Positions 36,848-44,784 of a stretch of DNA of 64,000 bases are shown here, one piece after another. Origin of the DNA: Streptomyces mangrovisoli (lineage in GTDB: Bacteria; Actinomycetota; Actinomycetes; Streptomycetales; Streptomycetaceae); the NCBI RefSeq assembly GCF_000974985.2, contig NZ_LAVA02000036.1, positions 1 to 64,000 of the forward strand, read 5' to 3'. Every line of letters begins with the position of its first letter. Position 1 is the first letter of the stretch. The translations under genes and the position numbers were made by a program. Under the pieces are notes generated by a model. It worked only from the letters and a program-made list of their open reading frames with translations, was not told the DNA's origin and searched no databases.

Positions 36848-36922
36848 CTGCCTGTCTCCTTCGCGTAACCCATCTCTGCAACGAACGCCCCGAGAGTCGA
36901 AGATCCTGGGGTACCCCAGATC

Positions 36923-37534
36923 CTACAAGGACTCCCGCGTCCGGTTGGCGCGCACCATGTCGACGAAAAGGGAGTGCACCCGGTGGTCGCCCGTCAGCTC
37001 CGGGTGGAACGACGTGGCCAGCGCGTTGCCCTGACGGACCGCGACGATGTGACCCTCGTGCTCGGCGAGCACCTCGGCCTCGGCGCCGACCGACTCCACC
37101 CAGGGGGCGCGGATGAAGACGCCCTCCACAGGATCGCCGTCGACCCCGCGGACCGCGACCGCGGCCTCGAAGGACTCGTTCTGCCGTCCGAAGGCGTTTC
37201 GGCGCACGATCATGTCGATGCCGCCGATCGTCTCCTGCCCGGAGCGCGGGTCGAGGATCTTGTCGGCGAGCATGATCATGCCCGCGCAGGTGCCGTAGAC
37301 CGGCAGACCGGCCCGCACGCGCGCGCGGAGCGGCTCCATCACTCCGAAGAGGACGGCCAGCTTGGAGATGGTGGTGGACTCGCCGCCGGGGATGACCAGA
37401 CCGTCGATCTCGGCGAGCTCCTCGGGGCGCCGCACCGGCCTGGCCACGGCGTCCGCCGCGGCCAGGGCGATGAGGTGCTCCCGTACGTCGCCCTGGAGCG
37501 CCAGGACGCCGATGACGGGGGTTTCGCTGCTCAT
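36923..37534 (-). CDS. pdxT: Pyridoxal 5'-phosphate synthase glutaminase subunit PdxT
   Basis: Class I glutaminase supplying ammonia to PdxS, 203 residues. GVLALQGDVREH, the catalytic Cys in VYGTCAGMI, and the His/Glu pair in TSFHPELTGD are present. It lies six bases after the pdxS stop, as expected for the obligate PdxS-PdxT complex. Confidence 0.96.
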   Translation of the reverse strand: MSSETPVIGVLALQGDVREHLIALAAADAVARPVRRPEELAEIDGLVIPGGESTTISKLAVLFGVMEPLRARVRAGLPVYGTCAGMIMLADKILDPRSGQETIGGIDMIVRRNAFGRQNESFEAAVAVRGVDGDPVEGVFIRAPWVESVGAEAEVLAEHEGHIVAVRQGNALATSFHPELTGDHRVHSLFVDMVRANRTRESL

Positions 37535-37540
37535 AGGGGC

Positions 37541-38452
37541 TTACCAGCCGCGGTTGGCGTAGCGCTCGGTCTCGGGGAGGGTGTCGCAGTTGATGCCGAC
37601 CATGGCCTCGCCGAGGTTGCGGGACGCGTCCGCGATGATCTTCGGGTCGTCGTAGAAGGTGGTGGCCTTCACGATGGCGGCGGCGCGCTTGGCGGGGTCG
37701 CCGGACTTGAAGATGCCGGAGCCGACGAAGACGCCCTCGGCGCCGAGTTGGCGCATGAGCGCGGCGTCGGCGGGGGTGGCCACACCACCGGCGGAGAACA
37801 GCACGACCGGCAGCTTGCCGAGCTCGGCGACCTCCTTGACGAGCTCGTAGGGGGCGCGCAGGTCCTTGGCGGCGGCGTACAGCTCGTTGTTGTCGAAGCC
37901 GCGCAGGCGGGCGATCTCGTTCTTGATCTGGCGCAGGTGGCGGACGGCCTCGACGACGTTGCCGGTGCCGGCCTCGCCCTTGGAGCGGATCATGGCGGCG
38001 CCCTCGGCGATCCGGCGCAGGGCCTCGCCCAGGTTGGTCGCACCGCAGACGAAGGGGGTCGTGAAGGCCCACTTGTCGGAGTGGTTGACCTCGTCGGCCG
38101 GGGTGAGGACCTCGGACTCGTCGATGTAGTCGACGCCGAGGGACTGGAGGACCTGGGCCTCGACGAAGTGGCCGATGCGGGCTTTGGCCATGACCGGGAT
38201 GGAGACCGCCTCGATGATCTCTTCGATCATGTTCGGGTCGGACATCCGGGCCACGCCGCCGTCCTTGCGGATGTCGGCGGGCACCCGCTCCAGGGCCATG
38301 ACGGCCACGGCGCCGGCGTCCTCGGCGATCTTCGCCTGCTCGGCGTTGACCACGTCCATGATCACGCCGCCCTTGAGCTGCTCGGCCATGCCACGCTTCA
38401 CGCGGGCGGTGCCGGTCTCGGGGTTCTGGTTTTCGGAAAGCGTGCTGGACAC
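37541..38452 (-). CDS. pdxS: Pyridoxal 5'-phosphate synthase lyase subunit PdxS
   Basis: Makes PLP from ribose 5-phosphate, glyceraldehyde 3-phosphate and ammonia, 303 residues. The VKRGMAEQLKGGVIMDVVN start, DYIDESEVLTPAD, and FSAGGVATPADAALMRQLGAEGVFVGSGIF are family hallmarks. GTG is chosen because GAGG lies six bases upstream and the length matches Streptomyces orthologues; an upstream start would add MRSP. Confidence 0.96.
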   Translation of the reverse strand: MSSTLSENQNPETGTARVKRGMAEQLKGGVIMDVVNAEQAKIAEDAGAVAVMALERVPADIRKDGGVARMSDPNMIEEIIEAVSIPVMAKARIGHFVEAQVLQSLGVDYIDESEVLTPADEVNHSDKWAFTTPFVCGATNLGEALRRIAEGAAMIRSKGEAGTGNVVEAVRHLRQIKNEIARLRGFDNNELYAAAKDLRAPYELVKEVAELGKLPVVLFSAGGVATPADAALMRQLGAEGVFVGSGIFKSGDPAKRAAAIVKATTFYDDPKIIADASRNLGEAMVGINCDTLPETERYANRGW

Positions 38453-38609
38453 GGGTGACCTCACTCGTGGAACTCGTGGACGACGGCTCTTGCAGCTTCC
38501 GAGGAAACGCGAGTGGACCAGGCCACAGCAAGGGCCAATGAGTACCCGGTGGATCGTTTTCGCCCACGGCGGCCCAGGTCGGGTCCTCGGACCAGCTCGC
38601 GGACGCGCC

Positions 38610-39152
38610 CTAGGCCGCCCGTTCCACCAGGGCCGACGGCGGCTCGTCGTCCATCTCGAAGGCGAGCGGGAAGGGCGCGTGGCCGGCCAGCCGGAACCAG
38701 CGGACCTTGCGGTGCATGCGCAGTCTGCGGGCCGCGCCGACCGCGTCGTTGTGGAAGCGCCGGGCCATCGGGACCCGCCGTACCGCCTCCCCCAGTTCCT
38801 GGGCGGCGGCCTCGCCCCCGGGCGCCTCGCGGACGATCTCCACCTGCCCGCTGTCCGCGAACACCGCGCGCAGGGCCTGGCTCAGCTCGCTCTCGGCGAC
38901 CTCCCGCTGCTCCTCCTCGGACTGCCGGGCGGCGTGCGCGGCCTCGTACAGGACGATCGAGGCGGCCGGGTCGAGCACTCCCGAGGTGGCCAGTTCCTGC
39001 GCGACGGAGGCCCGCCGCAGCAGTTGCGCGTCCAGCGCGGCGCGGGCGGCGTCGATGCGGGCGTGCAGCCGGTCCAGCCGTCCCGCGGTCCAGCTCAGAT
39101 AGAGGCCGATCGCGACGAGGACGACGAGGATCCAGATCAGGGTTGCGGTCAC
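38610..39152 (-). CDS. Membrane protein with LemA-like layout
   Basis: A 180-residue protein: one N-terminal membrane helix (TLIWILVVLVAIGLYLSW) then charged long helices (RLDRLHARIDAARAALDAQLLRRASVAQELA) and RVPMARRFHNDAVGAARRL, which recalls the ARR.YN..V motif of LemA. The C-terminal ~25 residues are unlike LemA. It is conserved between pdxS and pimA in Streptomyces. GTG 39150-39152 is taken as start; a TTG nine bases upstream is possible and neither has a clear Shine-Dalgarno. Function unknown. Confidence 0.78.
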   Translation of the reverse strand: MTATLIWILVVLVAIGLYLSWTAGRLDRLHARIDAARAALDAQLLRRASVAQELATSGVLDPAASIVLYEAAHAARQSEEEQREVAESELSQALRAVFADSGQVEIVREAPGGEAAAQELGEAVRRVPMARRFHNDAVGAARRLRMHRKVRWFRLAGHAPFPLAFEMDDEPPSALVERAA

Positions 39153-39236
39153 GGGCGGCAAGATTACGCCCCGCGACGAGCCATCCCCCGCGCAGCCGCA
39201 GTCGGGCGTCGTCCCGAGGCCCGGCCCCTCCCGGCC

Positions 39237-39290
39237 GGGCCCGCGGCCCGCTCAGTCCCGGGCGGGCCCGCGGGCCGCTCAGTCCCGGGC
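39237..39290. repeat. 27-bp tandem duplication covering the pimA stop
   Basis: 39237-39263 and 39264-39290 are the same 27 bp with one mismatch. The second copy contains the pimA stop codon and its last codons, so the first is a duplicated gene end. A further degenerate half-copy follows inside pimA. Confidence 0.85.
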
Positions 39291-40442
39291 CAGTCCCAGC
39301 CGGGCCCGCAGTCCCGAGGCGCGCTCGTCCGCGGCGACGGCCGCCGCGCCCGCCGTCACCGTCTCGTAGACCGACAGGATGTCCGCGCCGACCGTCGACC
39401 AGTCGAAGCGCCGCACGTGGGCGCTGCCGCGGGCGCTCAGCTCCGCGCGGCGCTCCGGGTCGCCCAGCAGGCGTACGGCGGCCTCGGCGAGGGCGTCGGC
39501 GTCCTCGTTGGCGAACAGCTCGCCCGCCGCGCCCTGGTCCAGCACCTGGGCGAAGGCGTCCAGGTCGGCGGCGAGGACGGGCGCGCCCGCCGACATCGCC
39601 TCGACCAGGATGATGCCGAAGCTCTCGCCGCCGGTGTTGGGCGCGACGTACAGGTCGACGCTGCGCAGGAAGCGGGCCTTGTCCTCGTCGCTGACCATGC
39701 CGAGGAACTCCACGCGCGCGTGCAGTTCCTTCGGCAGGCTCTGCACGGCCTCCTTCTCGTCGCCGCGCCCGGCGACCAGCAGCCGGGCCCCCGGGCGCTC
39801 GGCGAAGATCCTCGGCAGCGCCCGCATCAGCACGGGCAGGCCCTTGCGGGGCTCGTCGATGCGGCCGACGAAGCCGATCGTCTCGCCCTGCCACTCGGGG
39901 TTCGGCTCGGCCTTGGCGAAGAAGTCGACGTCGACGCCGTTGGGGATGACCACCGCGTCGCCGCCGAGGTGCTCGACCAGCGTCCGGCGGGCGTACTCGC
40001 TGACCGCGATGCGCGCGCTGATCTTCTCCAGGGCGGCCTGGAGGATCGAGTACGCGGCGATCATCGCCTTGGAGCGCGGGTTGGAGGTGTGGAAGGTCGC
40101 CACGATCGGGCCCTGGGCCGCCCAGCAGGTGAGCAGGCCGAGCGAGGGCGAGGTGGGCTCGTGGATGTGCACCACGTCGAAGTGCCCGTCGTGCAGCCAG
40201 CGCCGCACCCGGGCCGCCGACAGGAAGCCGAAGTTCAGCCGGGCCACCGAGCCGTTGTACGGCACCGGGACGGCGCGGCCGGCCGAGACGACGTAGGGCG
40301 GCAGCGGGGTGTCGTCGTCGGCCGGGGCCAGCACGGACACCTCGTGGCCGAGGCGGATGAAGTACTCCGCGAGGTCGCGGATGTGGAACTGGACGCCGCC
40401 CGGCACGTCCCACGAGTAGGGGCAGACGATGCCGATCCTCAC
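39279..40442 (-). CDS. pimA: Phosphatidyl-myo-inositol mannosyltransferase (PimA-type, GT4)
   Basis: GDP-mannose-dependent glycosyltransferase starting PI mannoside synthesis at the cytoplasmic membrane face, 387 residues. GT-B motifs: VRIGIVCPYSWDVPGGVQ at the N-terminus, HIHEPTSPSLGLL, VIPNGVDVDFF, GFVGRIDEPRKGLPVL and NTGGESFGIILVEAMSAGAPV. A GTG start overlaps the stop of the acyltransferase gene (GTGA). With pgsA and the acyltransferase it forms the same operon as Rv2612c-Rv2610c of M. tuberculosis, which supports the PimA call over other GT4 enzymes. Confidence 0.9.
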   Translation of the reverse strand: MRIGIVCPYSWDVPGGVQFHIRDLAEYFIRLGHEVSVLAPADDDTPLPPYVVSAGRAVPVPYNGSVARLNFGFLSAARVRRWLHDGHFDVVHIHEPTSPSLGLLTCWAAQGPIVATFHTSNPRSKAMIAAYSILQAALEKISARIAVSEYARRTLVEHLGGDAVVIPNGVDVDFFAKAEPNPEWQGETIGFVGRIDEPRKGLPVLMRALPRIFAERPGARLLVAGRGDEKEAVQSLPKELHARVEFLGMVSDEDKARFLRSVDLYVAPNTGGESFGIILVEAMSAGAPVLAADLDAFAQVLDQGAAGELFANEDADALAEAAVRLLGDPERRAELSARGSAHVRRFDWSTVGADILSVYETVTAGAAAVAADERASGLRARLGLARD

Positions 40443-41365
40443 GTGCCCTCCCCGGTGCCGCCCGGCCCCTTCGCGGGGTCCAGGTCGGCGAGCCACAGCC
40501 GCTGGAGCATGTGCCAGTCCTCCGGATGTTCGGCGATCCCCGAGGCGAAGGCGTCGGCCAGCGCCTGTGTCATGACAGACGTCTTCTCGGCCCGCGTACC
40601 TGACTCGGGGACCTCGACCGGCGGATGGACCCGGCCCTGCATGACGGGTGACTCGTCGTACCAGAGGGTGACCGGCAGCAGCAGCGCGCCGGTCTGCTGC
40701 GCGAGCAGGGCGGGGCCGGCCGGCATCCGGGTGGCCTCGCCGAAGAAGTCCACCTCGACGCCCGAGCTGGACAGGTCGCGTTCGGCGACCAGGCAGACCA
40801 GGCCGCCGTCGCGCAGCCGCCGGGCCAGCGTGCCGAACGCCGAGCCGCCGCTGTGCGGGAGGACCTCCATGCCGAGGCCCTCGCGGTAGGCGACGAAGCG
40901 GTCGTACAGGGTCTCCGGCTTCAGCCGCTCGGCGACCGTGGTGAACGGGGTCTCCAGCGCCGTGGTGACCCAGGCGCCCGCGAGGTCCCAGTTGCCCATG
41001 TGCGGCAGCGCCAGTATGACGCCCTGGTCGGAGGCGATGCCGTCGGTCAGGAAGTGCACGTCCTTGGGGTCGAAGCCGTTCCTGACCCGGTCGGCGCTCC
41101 AGGCGGGCAGCCGGAAGGACTCCATCCAGTAGCGCAGGTACGAGCGCATCCCCGCGCGGGACAGCTCAGCGAGCCGCTCGGGGCTCGCGTCCGGCACCAC
41201 GCGCGCGAGGTTGCCCTCCAGCCGCTGGACGCCCTTGCCGCGGCGCTTCCAGGCGAGGTCGGCGACGCTCCGGCCGAGGCGCACCGCGACCGGCTCGGGC
41301 AGCTTCTTGACCGTGCCCCAGCCGGCGCCGTACAGGGCGTCCGTCAGCCGTTCCCGGAGGCTCAC
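40439..41365 (-). CDS. Phosphatidylinositol mannoside acyltransferase (LPLAT family)
   Basis: A 308-residue HtrB/LpxL-like acyltransferase, corresponding to the M. tuberculosis PIM acyltransferase PatA. The catalytic HxxxD-like motif is in LALPHMGNWDLAG, with VAERDLSSSGVEVDFFGE and MPAGPALLAQQTGALLLPV downstream. It should acylate the mannose of PIM1 or PIM2. The GTG start overlaps the pgsA stop and its own stop overlaps the pimA GTG. Confidence 0.88.
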   Translation of the reverse strand: MSLRERLTDALYGAGWGTVKKLPEPVAVRLGRSVADLAWKRRGKGVQRLEGNLARVVPDASPERLAELSRAGMRSYLRYWMESFRLPAWSADRVRNGFDPKDVHFLTDGIASDQGVILALPHMGNWDLAGAWVTTALETPFTTVAERLKPETLYDRFVAYREGLGMEVLPHSGGSAFGTLARRLRDGGLVCLVAERDLSSSGVEVDFFGEATRMPAGPALLAQQTGALLLPVTLWYDESPVMQGRVHPPVEVPESGTRAEKTSVMTQALADAFASGIAEHPEDWHMLQRLWLADLDPAKGPGGTGEGT

Positions 41366-42063
41366 TTCGCGGCCTCGCTCCCCCGGGCGGACCGGTTCTG
41401 GCCGGCCGCGCCGCCAGTCTGCGCCTCGGCCTCCGCGTCGGCCTCGGCGGACTCCCGGCGCACGGTGACCACGCGCTGGATCAGCGTGACCAGGCTGCCC
41501 ACGGCGACGATCCACAGCGCGACGGGCAGCAGGTACTGGATGCCGGGCACACCGAACTTGTGCAGGCCGGCGAAGCCCGCCGCCACCAGGGAGATGACCA
41601 GGCGCTCCGCGCGCTCCACCAGTCCGTTGACGGCGACCGGCAGGCCGATCGACTCGCCGCGGGCCTTGGTGTACGACACCACCTGGCCGCTGGCGAGGCA
41701 GAAGATCGACACCGCGCAGAGCACGTTGTCGTCGCCGTTGCCGGCGTACCAGAGGGCGAGGCCGCCGAAGATCGCGCCGTCGGCGACCCGGTCGAGGGTG
41801 GAGTCCAGGAAGGCGCCCCAGCGGCTGGACCGGCCGAGCTGGCGCGCCATGTTTCCGTCGACGAGGTCGGAGAAGACGAAGAGGGTGATCACCACCGTGC
41901 CCCAGAAGAACTCGCCCCTGGGGTAGAAGACCAGCGCTCCGGCGACCACGCCGGCGGTGCCGAGGAGCGTGACCGTGTCGGGGCTGACCCCCCGCCGGAT
42001 GAGAAACGCGGCGAACGGCGTGAGGACACGCGTGAAGAATGCACGCGCGTACTTGTTCAGCAT
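41362..42063 (-). CDS. pgsA: Phosphatidylinositol phosphate synthase (CDP-alcohol phosphatidyltransferase)
   Basis: A 233-residue membrane enzyme making phosphatidylinositol phosphate from CDP-diacylglycerol and inositol phosphate. The CDP-alcohol transferase signature DG-x2-AR-x8-G-x3-D-x3-D is read in DLVDGNMARQLGRSSRWGAF and LDSTLDRVAD. Six helices are predicted. Its co-transcription with the PIM acyltransferase and pimA indicates the PI branch and not phosphatidylglycerol phosphate synthesis. The C-terminus is an Ala/Glu-rich tail. Confidence 0.9.
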   Translation of the reverse strand: MLNKYARAFFTRVLTPFAAFLIRRGVSPDTVTLLGTAGVVAGALVFYPRGEFFWGTVVITLFVFSDLVDGNMARQLGRSSRWGAFLDSTLDRVADGAIFGGLALWYAGNGDDNVLCAVSIFCLASGQVVSYTKARGESIGLPVAVNGLVERAERLVISLVAAGFAGLHKFGVPGIQYLLPVALWIVAVGSLVTLIQRVVTVRRESAEADAEAEAQTGGAAGQNRSARGSEAAK

Positions 42064-42376
42064 GGCCTTCCCGACGGTCGGATGGCCGGGCGGCCCCTGC
42101 TGGCCTCCGGCTGGCCCATCGTAGTCACGCGCGTCGTCCGGCGAGGCCGGGCACCCACAGACGTGTCATGTCCCGGCGGCATGAGGGCCATCTGGGCGAC
42201 GCGCCCGGGGAATCGGCCCGACCCCCGCCGGGTGGCACGATCGCGTCCGTCGTATGGACGCACCGTGACCGGAGTGGAAAGCTCGAAGGACCGCGGGCGT
42301 CATCGGAGCCGCCACCGCACGCGGCCCGGTATGTCCCGCGCCCACAGAGACCTCACCGTGCACGGGAGGCAAGGCC
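42064..42376. other. 313-base gene-free region between divergent pgsA and an EF-G-like gene
   Basis: No frame with consistent codon bias. It must carry promoters for both directions, but no clear -35/-10 pair or palindrome is seen. Confidence 0.4.
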
Positions 42377-44575
42377 ATGGGCGACAAGGCACACTCACAC
42401 CCCGGGGCCGCCGGCAGGGCTACGGCGGCCGACCATCCCGCGTCCGTACGGAATGTGGTGCTGGTCGGCCACTCCGGCTCGGGCAAGACGACCTTGGTGG
42501 AGGCTCTCGCGCTGACCGCGGGAGCCGTGAACAGGGCGGGCCGCGTGGAGGACGGCGGCACCGTCTCCGACTACGACGAGATCGAGCACCGGCAGCAGCG
42601 ATCGGTGCAGCTCTCCCTGGTGCCCGTCGAATGGGACGGACACAAGATCAATCTTCTGGACACCCCCGGATACGCCGACTTCGTCGGGGAACTCAGGGCC
42701 GGTCTGCGAGCGGCGGACGCGGCCCTTTTCGTCGTCTCCGCGTCGGACGGCGTGGACGGCTCGACCCGCATGGTGTGGGAGGAGTGCGCGGCCGTCGGCA
42801 TGCCGCGGGCCATCGTCGTGACGCATCTGGAGGCCGCCCGCGCGGACTTCGACGAGATGACACGGATCTGCGCCGAGGCGTTCGGCGCGGACGACCCCGA
42901 CGCCGTACTGCCGCTGTATCTGCCGCTGCACGGCCCGCAGGGGCCCGACGGGCACGCGCCCGTGACCGGTCTGACCGGGCTGCTGTCGCAGAGGCTGTAC
43001 GACTACGCCTCCGGGGAGCGCAAGGAGTCCGAGCCGGAGGGCGAGCAGCTGGAGCGGATCGCGCAGGCCCGCGACCGGCTCATCGAGGGGATCATCTCGG
43101 AGAGCGAGGACGAGACCCTCATGGACCGCTATCTCGGCGGTGAGCAGGTCGACATCAAAACACTCGTCGAGGACCTGGAACGGGCCGTGGCACGCGGGGT
43201 CTTCTTCCCGGTGCTGGCCGCCGCGCCCGCGACCGACGGCGGCAGGCAGGGCCTGGGCACGGTGGAGCTGCTGGAGCTGATCACCGGCGGCTTCCCGACC
43301 CCGCTGGAGCGCGAGGCGCCGCGGGTCACCACGGTCTCCGGGCAGCCGCGCGAGCTGAAGCCGTGCGATCCGGACGGGCCGATGGTCGCCGAGGTCGTCA
43401 AGACCTCCTCGGACCCGTACGTCGGCCGGATCTCCCTGGTGCGGGTCTTCTCCGGCACCCTGCGCCCGGACGAGACGGTGCACGTCTCCGGGCACGGGAT
43501 GACCGACCGGGGGCACGAGGACCACGACGTCGACGAGCGCATCGGCGCCCTGTCGACCCCGTTCGGCAAGCAGCAGCGGCCGGTCAGCCATGTCATCGCG
43601 GGCGACCTGGCGTGCGTGGCCAAGCTCGGCCGGGCGGAGACCGGGGACACCCTCTCGGCCAAGGACGACCCGCTGCTGATGGAGCCGTGGGACATGCCCG
43701 ACCCGCTGCTCCCGCTGGCCATCCAGGCACACAGCAAGGCCGACGAGGACAAGCTCTCGCAGGGCCTCGCCCGGCTGGTGGCCGAGGACCCGACCATGCG
43801 GCTGGAGCAGAACCAGGACACCCACCAGGTGGTGCTGTGGTGCCTGGGCGAGGCGCACGCCGACGTCGCCCTGGAACGGCTGCGCAACCGCTACGGCGTC
43901 CAGGTCGACACCGTGCCCTACCGGGTCTCGCTGCGGGAGACGTTCGCGGCGAAGGCGGCCGGGCGCGGGCGCCACGTCAAGCAGTCCGGCGGCCACGGGC
44001 AGTACGCCATCTGCGAGATCGAGGTGGAGCCGCTGCCGAACGGCTCGGGCATCGAGTTCGTGGACAAGGTCGTCGGCGGCGCGGTGCCGCGGCAGTTCAT
44101 CCCCTCGGTGGAGAAGGGCGTGCGCGCGCAGGCCCTCAAGGGGGTCGCCGCCGGACATCCGCTGATCGACGTGCGGATCACCCTGCTCGACGGCAAGGCG
44201 CACTCCGTGGACTCCTCCGACGCCGCGTTCCAGACGGCCGGGGCGCTGGCGCTGCGCGAGGCGGCGGCCGACGCGAGGATCCATCTGCTGGAGCCGGTGG
44301 CCGAGGTGACCGTCCTGGTCGGCGACGACTACGTGGGCGCCGTGATGAGCGACCTCTCCGGGCGGCGCGGCCGGGTGATCGGCACCGAGCAGACCAACGG
44401 CGGCCGCACGCTCGTACGGGCCGAGGTGCCCGAGATCGAGATCGGCCGGTACGCCGTCGACCTGCGCTCGCTGTCGCACGGCACCGCCCGCTTCAACCGC
44501 GCGTACGCCCGGCACGAACCGATGCCGCCGCAGATCGCGGAACGACTGCGCGAGGAGGCCAAGGAGGCGTCGTAG
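42377..44575 (+). CDS. Elongation factor G-like protein (EF-G2 type) with degenerate G4 motif
   Basis: A 732-residue translational GTPase homologue. G1 is GHSGSGKT and G3 DTPGYADF, and the domain order follows EF-G (domain II near VAEVVKTSSDPYVGRISLVRVFSG, domain IV near VKQSGGHGQYAICEIEVEPL, domain V near GDDYVGAVMSDLSGRRGRVIG). The guanine-specificity motif NKxD is replaced by THLE in AIVVTHLEAARADF. It is thus like the second EF-G of mycobacteria and Streptomyces, which does not replace FusA. It stands alone, plus strand, beside pgsA. Role is unknown; perhaps ribosome-associated with altered nucleotide use. Confidence 0.88.
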   Translation: MGDKAHSHPGAAGRATAADHPASVRNVVLVGHSGSGKTTLVEALALTAGAVNRAGRVEDGGTVSDYDEIEHRQQRSVQLSLVPVEWDGHKINLLDTPGYADFVGELRAGLRAADAALFVVSASDGVDGSTRMVWEECAAVGMPRAIVVTHLEAARADFDEMTRICAEAFGADDPDAVLPLYLPLHGPQGPDGHAPVTGLTGLLSQRLYDYASGERKESEPEGEQLERIAQARDRLIEGIISESEDETLMDRYLGGEQVDIKTLVEDLERAVARGVFFPVLAAAPATDGGRQGLGTVELLELITGGFPTPLEREAPRVTTVSGQPRELKPCDPDGPMVAEVVKTSSDPYVGRISLVRVFSGTLRPDETVHVSGHGMTDRGHEDHDVDERIGALSTPFGKQQRPVSHVIAGDLACVAKLGRAETGDTLSAKDDPLLMEPWDMPDPLLPLAIQAHSKADEDKLSQGLARLVAEDPTMRLEQNQDTHQVVLWCLGEAHADVALERLRNRYGVQVDTVPYRVSLRETFAAKAAGRGRHVKQSGGHGQYAICEIEVEPLPNGSGIEFVDKVVGGAVPRQFIPSVEKGVRAQALKGVAAGHPLIDVRITLLDGKAHSVDSSDAAFQTAGALALREAAADARIHLLEPVAEVTVLVGDDYVGAVMSDLSGRRGRVIGTEQTNGGRTLVRAEVPEIEIGRYAVDLRSLSHGTARFNRAYARHEPMPPQIAERLREEAKEAS

Positions 44576-44648
44576 GGCCGGTGGCGCGGGACCTCTCCTC
44601 GCGACCGGCGCACAACTGCCCGGGGGCGCACGCCGGTTGCACCCCACC

Positions 44649-44680
44649 CGTCGGCGGGCGGCTTCTGCCGTCCGCCGACG
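44649..44680 (+). terminator. Hairpin after the EF-G-like gene
   Basis: CGTCGGCGG pairs with CCGCCGACG, with an inner CGGC/GCCG and a TTCT loop, 73 bases past the stop. Confidence 0.7.
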
Positions 44681-44703
44681 AACTGTCAGCGCCGGAAGTT
44701 ACG

Positions 44704-44722
44704 CTGTTGCCCTGATCAACAG
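44704..44722. promoter_or_regulatory. Inverted repeat CTGTTG-N7-CAACAG
   Basis: Perfect 6-base arms 63 bases before the ATG of the next gene. It is a possible operator; short arms make chance occurrence plausible. Confidence 0.3.
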
Positions 44723-44784
44723 GTGTGCGGAGCAAGGAAGTCGGGAAGGCCGCAGAAGCGGGGCAGGCGGCGATCGGGGGCGGT

